From: Salvia splendens
Taxonomy: Eukaryota; Streptophyta; Magnoliopsida; Lamiales; Lamiaceae
NCBI RefSeq assembly: GCF_004379255.2
Contig: NC_056035.1
Coordinates: 30,271,208 to 30,335,207 of the forward strand
DNA: 64,000 bases
Direction of reading: 5' to 3'
Made by a program: the position numbers and the translations under genes. Positions 55,440 through 64,000 of this stretch are shown here, piece after piece (positions within the stretch are counted from its first letter, which is position 1; each line of letters begins with the position of its first letter). A model generated the notes under the pieces. The model did not search any database. It was not told where the DNA came from and was given only the letters and a program-made list of their open reading frames with translations.

Positions 55440-58400
55440 TGTAACATCCCAAAATTTTGTGACTTTTATTTAATATGTTGATTGGAAATTTCATTTATGA
55501 AATTAAATTGTTGCTACGGGATTGAGTTTGATTATGTGGAACAAATTGTCATGGATGTTTTGGAATGAAGTGCTTTATATTTTTATGTGGGGGATCAATT
55601 TAATTAAGTGAGATCATGCATTCTTGTCCTAGCCAAAATAATTGAGAATTTTCGGCCCCTTCAATTATTGGAATTTATATTTTCTTCTTGGATTTAATTA
55701 ATTGCTTTGGGATATTCATCCAAATTAAATCCAAATCAAATTATCTCTAAATTGTGCTACATGAAATTCGAACTCTAGCCTATTATTTTGTGAGTTTCGA
55801 ATATTCTCTATTTTAATTAGGAGAATGAATTAATTTCTTTGATTTAATTGGTACCTTGTTGATTCCCTTTATTTATTTTAAATCCAATTAAATCTTGCCA
55901 TATTTTATTTCCTCACCCTAGTTAAATTAAGATTTAAGTTATTTCCTTGTGGCTATTTAAGCCAAATTTTCGCCTCTCCTTATTGTAGAGGAGAATATAA
56001 TTGTTTCCTATTTTGTGGAACCCTCTTTATTCAAATAAATACCCAATTTAATACCTATGTCTAAATAATTGGGGATGTGAATATCTTCCTTCTATTGTGT
56101 TTCCATCCCCCACACGCCTACATGCTCATTATTTTGCCTTGTGGGAATTTATTAAATTGTTACCTATTTTATGAGAGTCTTTTCCTATAAAGAAATTACC
56201 AAATTTAAATCCTATTCTATTTAATTGAGGATTTAAATAATTTCCTTATGCATCCCTCTTCAAATTTTCGGCCCCCTCATTATTTTCCTACTTGGAGATT
56301 TAATTTATTTTGTTTCCTTGTTTATGGAATAGTCATTGTTTTATTTCTTAAGTTTTGAATCTATTTCTCTCCAAGTAAATACCAAATAAATTCCTTATTA
56401 ATGCACAAGCTAATTTTCAAAATTATTGCCTTCTTTTATTAATTGTGGGATTTTATTTATTGGCCTCTATTTTATTCCTCCACAATTAATTAATTTTGTG
56501 GGATTAAACCTAGAATATAATCACCTAAACTAAACCCTAGCCCCCATTCCCTCAAAATTTTCGCCACTCTCCTCTCCTCCCTCTCTTCACACGCCACTCT
56601 CCTCTCCCTCTCTTCATCCTCTCCAAAATTTCTTCAATCGTTGTTCTTGCATCCATTGGAGTTTGATTTTCAAGAGTTTCCGATGAATCGCATCAATCTT
56701 TGCTTCTACCGTTTGGTTTTCGATTCAAGAAGGTATAATTGAATCTTTTCCTCATCTTCTCCATTGAAACCTTGTTCTAGATTCCTTCATGCATATAGTG
56801 AGTGTAGTAATCTTAGATCACATAATTAATCGGTGGGAATTTGTGTTTGTATGAGAACAATTGTGAATATGCGATTTTGAATGAGTTTATGTGGAGTTTA
56901 TTTTGAATCCTTGGTGAATAATGTGAGTTTATGTGAGAGCATGATTGTGATAAACTTTTAAGCATGATTTTGTGTTATAAGCATGAAAAAAATTGTGTTT
57001 GGATGATTGAGGAAGAAACACTATTTTCGAAATTCTTAAGCCTGAAATCTGTGATGTTCGGACAGTAGATTTCGACATGTGTTTGACCAGCCAAACGATT
57101 GAATTTTGACACGATATTTTAACTGAGTAAAATGTAAGGTGTTTTCTATGTTGTGTGTGAATTTCAGCCAGTGTTGATGAAAGATGAAATTTTAATAAAT
57201 TTTTGAAGTTGACTGCACAATTCTGCCACAAACTTGTATTCACGCCCAGAAAGTTTCGTTTTCTATTTGACCGACCAAATGGCCTCCTTTGAACTAGATG
57301 AAATCTGAAGTGTCTTCAGAGTTTTGTGAAAATTTAAGCCTCATTGGACATTGGATGAATATTTGGTAAAATATTAAATGGAACTACACAGTGCTTCCAG
57401 AATTTTTGTGTTCCGACCAGAGAGTTACATTATTGTTTTGACTGACCAAATGATGTGATTTTGGTATGGAATTTTTACTGGATGAACTTGAATATGTCTT
57501 CTGTGTTGTGACCAAATGTTAGTCTCATATGAGGTCGTATGGAGTTTTGGTGATTTTTACAAACCAACCGCGCAGTTTTGCCAGATTTGTTGTTATGTGG
57601 AAATATCACTTGTTGCCGAGTTTGAGTGAATTATATGATGCATGTATGATTTAGGAATGTATCCTATGACGTGATTATGTGTGACACGTTGAGAAATATT
57701 ATGGCATGTTTTCCTTATGTTGATGAATGTTGGGATGGGTAATTTAAGAGAATGATAAAAGCAACGATAGGACATGCATGATAATGTGAATTGATGGAAG
57801 CTGATTTGTATTGTGGTTTAGCAAGGGTTATTGTGTGTACGTGAGCACAAGGAACTAGGGTTGCCTTAAGTGGATATTGAATTGATTAAGCAAACGAGGT
57901 GGGCTTTCTCTTTCAAATCTCTTTATTTTCCAAAAATATGTCGTGGTGTTATAAGGGTGGTTTAACTGTTATGTCATGCCATGATGTTTTGTTTATGAGA
58001 TTGTTGTCTGATGCCTAGTTCGTCTGAGCTTGCTCCGTTAGGCTACATGGCTGTGTTGTGAAACGAATTCGGGTCTGAGTAGGGCAGCAAACCCTATCAG
58101 GCTGTGTACACTGGTGGGATCGTGAGCCGTCCTTGCTAGTCGGCCGGTCTCGTGGGCGAATAGTGTGGCCACACTTTCGTCGCACTGTGATATGATGATT
58201 GTGATTGATGGATTGATGAGAAAGTGGGGAGATTGATTGTCTGGCCAGACTTTGAAATATTTTTGTGTTCTCGTGATATTTCTTAACTACACATAAAATT
58301 CGAGATCACTAGTATGGATGACATAACTGTATAAATTATTTTCGGCATGAGCCCATTGAGTACAACAAGTACTCAGCCCTGCATGTGTTTTCCCTATGTG

Positions 58401-58926
58401 CAGGTTGAGCGGGATGTTGCGGAGGATGTTGAGTTGGCCCAAGAACTTAGGATGCGTTGTGTCTTCATACATAGGCGTTATCCTCGACTCTCTTTAAAAT
58501 TAGTTCCGCTGCTATATTTTTTAAACCATGCCTCAAGACTTTATTCTATTTCGTACTGTGTTTGAGCATGTTTAATTGTGTTAGGCTTTAATATGATGTT
58601 TACCTTGTTACTCTAAAATGGTTTTTCGTGAACTAAACCAAATGTTTCTTTTGGAAGTTAATTGGCTTTTAATATTTATTTTCTCCGCTGCTTCTTTTGA
58701 AAAATCATTTGTCATAAGTCGTTGCTAATTAATAATAAATTTATAACATTAAGTTTCTTTAAACTAAAAAAAAATTTGTTGTCTAAACCTTTAACGAACT
58801 AAAATATTATTCCTTCAAGCTAATTAAGTTTTCATATAAACTGTTATCCTTGTATGTTGTCATTATTGTTGTCCCTTGGTCACGATCGCCTCGTTTGTAG
58901 TACCCCCAGTATGGGCGGTCGTGACT
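55440..58926 (+). repeat. Tekay-type 5' LTR (3,487 bp)
   Basis: Starts TGTAACATCC and ends GGTCGTGACT, the same ends as the solo LTR in the EG45-like pseudogene. A CT-rich leader after AAACCCTAG (56523) suggests transcription starts near 56500. Landmarks GAGGTGGGC (57898) and GTACTCAGCCCTGCATG (58369) are shared with the other LTR pieces. Open frames inside have no recognisable domain. Confidence 0.85.
57040..57600 (+). repeat. Imperfect tandem repeats in the LTR
   Basis: TTTGAC-RCCAAAYG boxes at about 57082, 57266 and 57437 mark three imperfect repeats of about 170-185 bp. Each also carries a 'GCACARTTCTGCCA'-like and a 'TTYTRTGTTGTG'-like block. Confidence 0.5.
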
Positions 58927-58929
58927 GAG

Positions 58930-58941
58930 TGGTATCAGAGC
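58930..58941 (+). other. Primer-binding site, initiator tRNA-Met
   Basis: TGGTATCAGAGC, three bases after the LTR end. Confidence 0.9.
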
Positions 58942-61698
58942 TTCGTTCTTTCGCTCTGGTCCTAGAGTCTTCTTTTACTTTAAGTCTAATTAATGAACCT
59001 TAGACTAGAATTGTCACGAAGGGTCAACATCCACAGCATCACGCTCAACCAAAGAAAGTGATGTATGTTTTAAGTTATTGATGAAATGAAGGAACGATGT
59101 ATAAAGTTGAGAATGATATGATGAGGATGTTTTGGGCAAAAGTATGCATGAGCATGTAACTACGTGATGATGTGACGTTATTACCATGTTGAAATTTGAG
59201 TATAAATGATGTGAGGACATAAATAAGTTGAATGTGAGCATGATTAGCATGATGATCTAAACACGTATTACATGTGTGAAAGCGATATTGTGATAGTATA
59301 AGTATGTGGAATATGAGCATGAATTGACAAGATGATTTAAGCTCGTGTTGTATGTACGGACATGATATTGATATGGTATGATTATGTGTGACATGAACAA
59401 GATCTGTATAATGACCCAAGTATATGTCAAATGGGTGAAAGTGATAAGACGTGAGCATGAATTTTGTGATGTTGTGAATGTGTATCACGTGCGAAAATAC
59501 TACCACGTTAGCATGTGAAGGTATGAAGCCTTAAGATAATATTAAACTTGAAAATATGCGACGAGCTTATGAACCATCACAAACAACAATGAGATAAAAG
59601 ATGTTTTGAGAAAATTTTGAGAATGAAAGAGGAGAAAAATGTTTACACGGGCAATGAAGTAAAATCTTTCCATGAGGGATTGTTTTCAAATTGAGAAGTA
59701 TTTTCTGATGTTTGTAAAGAGAGTGAGTTGTGAAGAGGAATTATAGAGTGTTTTACATGAAAGATGAAAAATTGATGAGTTGCTTGAGAATGTTGAAAAT
59801 TTTTGAGAGAAAAAGGATGGGTCATCTGAAAATGATTGTTTCAAACATAGATGTGAAGTGCATGGTGTCTGAGAATGTGGAAAAAAAACAAAAAAAAAAA
59901 CTTTAAGGTTGATGTTTTACAATGGTAAGGACTAGTTGTTCATAGTGGAATTTGATTGACAAAACTATAACATGTTATGGAAAATTGTTGAAAATTTCGG
60001 AAATTCTTTGAACCTTGAACGAAAGCAAGTTAGTTCGTTTCTTTTGGGAAAATTTAGATCTGGAAGTGAATGAGGAATATGACGTAGTTATGCATGGCGA
60101 TATACGTTTATGCATGTTGAATCATTTGGTATGTGAATCATTTGGTATGTGAATCATGTTTTAAGTGATGAATTATGAACGTAAAAGTGTGAGGTACTTT
60201 ATGAAAGTGTTGATAGAAGAAAGTATGATGCTATGAACTTTGTTGCAAACATAGAATGCCCAAGATGTCTGTTTGATCGAACGATATCGAACTTAGTTGT
60301 TACAACTACAATATCACTTTTCTAAGGGATAAGATAAATGGAAATATGTAGTGCGAATTCAAACTCCATTAGATAATTACAAATTCACCATCATTTTCCT
60401 GAACGATAAGAATAAAGAGAATACGAAGAGACATTACGTACAAAAAGAACTTCAAGAGGAGATTCTAAATGATTTAATTCTACAACGGGGAGATCTCATA
60501 CTTGTGATCCAATATGTAAACTCATTCTTGCGTCAAAAGTGGTGATGCGACGAGGACGACTGTTATAACACGTTGGGAGCGCGAGTATAATTACGATGTT
60601 TTAAGAGAATTGTTTTTTATGAGGTGCAAAGAATATTATGAAGATATGGATTCCGACTATAATTATTAGTGGAAACGATACGAAGAATCTCAGCGTGGAA
60701 TCCACAGTTCCTAGAGCGATGTTGCCAGTTTTAGCTCGCGAAAGATGAATGAGGAGGTGTGACTTTAATAGCTAGAACAAACTATTCTAATCAACAGTTC
60801 TTACTTGGATTCTAAGAAGTTATCTTTCAGGACCTTTCAAATAGCCATGAGCCCTTGTCTATTTAACAGCTTGTTTCATTCACCCCTTGCGAGTGATGCA
60901 TATTATTTCTTTTCCTCCATTGAGTCATAACTCACTTTCAGTTCTTGGAAAGTGGTGTTGCCTTCATAACTTTGGATACTTGGATTGATTGTACTCTTCT
61001 TTGACTTATTATTTATACGAACAATATTTTGACTTTGTGAGCCTTTGCTATTGAACTTCATTCCTAATGCTGGTTGCAGTTACGTCGTTCAATATAATCA
61101 CGTTTCGCAGACATGTTTTCTATGGGATATTCTTCTTTGAACTTTTGTTCAGCTTTTCATTTTGTCACCCTGTCTGTGTCATTCTTTCTTACAGAGTGAT
61201 ATTCTTTTTGATTCAGTTCCACTATATGTATCATTTCCATAATAGAACCTTTCTTTCTACAAAACGAAGTAAGGCCTACATTTTGTACCTTGCCTTAACA
61301 AACTTAATACACTTGATTTTTTTTGTTCAAAAGCCCCTTTGACTTTGGTTGCCTTTCACAAACCTATGAACCCACTGATGTGATTCTATCATTCCATATT
61401 ATGATTTTTGTTGAACCATGATCAGTACCGCTTTGTGACAACTGCCTACATTTCTCAATCCTCATGCAACTGATCATTTTTTTTCCTCAACCCTTTAAGT
61501 CATTATCCATTGATGTGTTGACCTTTCAAATTTGGTCGAACAACTGAATTATCTTGTTTGGTAGCCTACTATGAGAATTGACATTAATTCGATTCCATCC
61601 CATATTCATGACCTATCTTATGTTCTTTCAAGCTCCATGGGGATGATCATAACCAATTGTTACAATTCGAAATCGGTTCATATCCAAGTTAAGACTTT
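58942..61698 (+). other. Region in gag position with no gag
   Basis: No frame here resembles capsid, zinc knuckle or the protease active site. Bases 59252-59490 hold imperfect tandem repeats of about 80 bp (starts at 59252, 59332, 59411), and 60113-60155 an 18-bp repeat with TTTGGTATGTGAATCA. From about 61690 the frame begins to match the end of protease. Confidence 0.6.
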
Positions 61699-64000
61699 TT
61701 GATTAAAGTTTGCGTTCTTGATACATATTCTGAGTTCTTGATGCAACATTGCAAGGAGAGACAAATTTTTTCTTTTCGAGCCTCTAGCAAAGAGTCGACT
61801 ATTTTGTTTGGGATTTCCATGAACCGACGAACCTCCATAATCTCTGTTGTACAAGCAACCACGATGATAAGAAAAGGGCGTCTGGCATATCTTGTGTACT
61901 TGAACGGAGAAGAAAAGAAGGACTTGAAAGTGGAAGACGTGGCAGTAGTACGAGACTTTCCCGACGTGTTCCCTGAAACTTTACCTGGACCGCCGCCCGA
62001 CAGACAAGTGGAGTTTACAATCGACATGGAACCCGGATCTGCGCCAGTATCGAAAGCACCATACCGAATGGCTCCTAAAGAGTTGGCTGAGTTGAAGATT
62101 CAGTTGCAAGAAATGCTAGATTTGGGATTTATCCGACCTAGTGTATCACCGTTGGGAGCGCCGATGTTATTCGTAAAGAAAAAGGATGGAACGATGAGGA
62201 TGTGCATCGACTATCGTGAGCTCAACAAGATGACCTTGAAGAATAAGTACCCACTGCCAAGGATTGATGATTTGTTTGACCAACTTCAAGGAGCGGGCGT
62301 ATTTTTGAAAATGGACTTGAGGTAGGGATATCATCAACTAAGGGTCCGACTAGAGGATGTGCCTAAGACTGCTTTTCACACTCGTTATGGCCATTATGAA
62401 TTCGTCGTGATGCCATTTAGGCTGACCAACGCCCCGGCCGTCTTCATGGACTTGATGAACCGAGTTTTCCACGAGTATCTCGACAAGTTCGTGTTAGTCT
62501 TCATCGACGATGTTTTAGTATACTCGAAGAACGAGGAGGAACATGGATGGCATCTACAAACAATGTTGGAAACGTTGCGAAAGGAGAAGCTTTATGCCAA
62601 GTTTAGTAAGTGTGAGTTTTGGTTGACTCGAGTGAACTTTCTTGGTCATATTGTGACAGCAAATAGGATTCAAGTAGACCCAGCAAAGGTCGAGGCTGTG
62701 CAAAATTAGAAATCACCGAAAACGCCGAGTGAAATCCACAGTTTCTTGCGATTGGCGGAATACTATCGACGTTTCATTGAAGGATTCTCTAAAATCGTGA
62801 GACCCATGACACAATTGCTAAAGAAGGGAATCAAAGTGGTTTGGACGTCGGAGTGCGAGGCGAATTTCTAATTGTTGAAGGAGAAGTTGACGACAACACC
62901 GATTCTAGCCGTGCCGACAATCGATAAAGACTTCGCCGTCTATACTGATGCATCAAAAGTAGGACTTGGCTGCGTGTTGATGCAAGATGGGAAAGTGATA
63001 GCATATGCTTCCCGGCAGTTGAGACCGAATGAGCTGAATTTTCTGACCCTTGATTTGGAACTAGCAGCAGTAGTGCACGCACTGAAAATTTAGAGACACC
63101 ATCTCTATGGAGTGAGATGCGAGATATACACGGATCACAAGAGTCTCAAGTATTTCTTCGAGAAGAAGGAGCTAAACATGCGACAACGACGTTGGTTAGA
63201 GATCGTGAAAGATTATGACTGTAGTATTCACTATCATCCGTGCAAGGCGAACGTAGTAGCCGATGCTTTGAGTAGGAAGAACCAACCTCAATTGGCTTCT
63301 TTCCTAACGCAAGAGGAAGCGTTGATTCGTGATTTCAACAGAATGCAATTGGAGATAGTGAAAGCACCCGAGACAGTAGGAGGAAGAATAGCGACGCTAG
63401 TGATTGAGCCAGATTTGAGAACCAAGCTCATAGAAGCCCAACGACATGATGAGAAGTTGGAAGAATTACGTGTGAAGGTGAGAGCCGAGAAGCTCGATCA
63501 TTACCGTGAGGAGGCGGATAATGCTTTGACGTACGATGGACGATTGTGTGTGCCGAGCGATGAGGCGCTAAAAGATGAGATTTTAAGTGAAGCGCACGAC
63601 ACGCCTTACACTGCTCACCCCGGAAGCATGAAGATGCATTGAGTTTTGAAGCAACGTTTTTGGTGGAATGGAATGAAAGGAGACGTGGCGTCGTATGTAG
63701 AGCGATGTCTAGTATGCCAACAAGTGAAGGCCTTACACCAACGACCATATGGGAAATTGCAACCGATTGAAATTCCCGAATGGAAGTGAGAGCATCTAAC
63801 TATAGATTTCGTGACGGGTTTGCCAAAGTCACAGAAGGGCAACACTGCGATTTTGGGTTATCATCGATCTACTAACTAAAAGCGCACACTTTTTTACCAA
63901 TTCGAATTACTTATGGCGCGGACAAGTTAGCAAAGCTCTACGTGAATGAGATTGTGCGTTTGCATGGGGTGCCAAAGACCATTGTGTCCGACCGTGATAC
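61699..64000 (+). pseudogene. Tekay-type pol: protease end, reverse transcriptase, RNase H, integrase start
   Basis: One reading frame is kept from about 61700 to 63840. In order: protease C-terminal part and linker ([20 protein letters not shown]), reverse transcriptase ([23 protein letters not shown], catalytic [10 protein letters not shown]), RNase H ([38 protein letters not shown]), and integrase zinc-binding [13 protein letters not shown] and CLVCQ plus the second Asp in IVSDRD. Stops are at 62323, 62707, 62869, 63091, 63640 and 63787. Three fall where relatives have Trp (62707 TAG, 63091 TAG, 63787 TGA). The first frame change is near 63853. Catalytic motifs are well preserved despite the stops. 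Confidence 0.85.

Larger units (their letters stand above)
55440..64000 (+). mobile_element. Tekay-type (chromovirus) retrotransposon, 3' end beyond window
   Basis: 5' LTR 55440-58926, primer site 58930-58941, 2.7 kb without recognisable gag, then pol to the window end. The bases before the LTR (TATCC) would be the target duplication; its partner is outside the window. Assignment to the Tekay/Del branch rests on LTR length, TGTAAC start, the tRNA-Met primer site and reverse transcriptase sequence. A chromodomain would lie beyond 64000. Confidence 0.8.

Noticed and set aside
59075..59506. Minus-strand frame of 143 codons as a gene
   Set aside because: It is the reverse of the 80-bp tandem repeats; His/Ser-rich by composition.
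60351..60545. Frame in gag position as a gag fragment
   Set aside because: No similarity to capsid motifs; too short.

Overview
This window looks like a repeat-rich stretch of a eudicot nuclear genome. The evidence is three paralogous secreted EG45/plant-natriuretic-peptide-like genes with introns and TATAAATA promoters, nested Athila, chromovirus-type and Copia LTR retrotransposons with plant tRNA primer sites, and Stowaway and hAT-like DNA elements. One run of 100 N marks an assembly gap. I cannot name the species.

Layout. 1-734: two head-to-head pieces of a chromovirus (Tekay-type) LTR. 735-3470: a Copia 5' LTR, primer site and leader, broken at 3470. 3471-8071: the 3' part of an Athila element (third ORF, long 3' UTR, 3' LTR). 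8072-10210: non-coding DNA with about 20 copies of TAATGTA on one strand, perhaps a dead MULE. 10211-14090: AT-rich DNA with small MITEs. 14182-25146: a three-copy tandem array of EG45-like genes. The first two look intact (14182-15218 and 18628-19481). The third (20817-25146) is a pseudogene with a lost splice donor, a stop codon, a 25-base deletion and a 3.28-kb solo LTR flanked by a 5-bp target duplication. A 1.9-kb hAT-like element and a TRIM-like element lie between the first two copies.

26750-64000 is a stack of nested retrotransposons. The base is an old Athila-related element on the + strand (5' LTR at 26750, coding remnants to 51333). A complete Athila element (29062-46531, minus strand, AAGCA target duplication) sits inside its gag. 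A second, deleted Athila element (51334-55439, minus strand) sits in its integrase end. That copy is in turn interrupted by a Tekay-type element (55440 to beyond the window) with a 3.49-kb LTR, no recognisable gag, and a pol broken almost entirely by stop codons.

The complete Athila element contains the N gap. About 3.13 kb on its left is repeated almost exactly on its right, which looks like unmerged contig ends rather than a biological duplication. The real element is probably about 14.2 kb.

The most interesting signals are at nucleotide level. (1) Three 27-nt hairpins, 12-bp arms with 3-nt loops, recur in the 3' UTR of every Athila copy, with one paired T-A to C-G change. (2) Each lineage carries its own dispersed short word through LTRs, UTRs and coding DNA: CTGRYCAG in the Athila elements, GATCAAG in the older element, TAATGTA in 8.1-10.1 kb. 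This resembles, by analogy only, the target-motif accumulation described for VANC anti-silencing proteins of VANDAL transposons.
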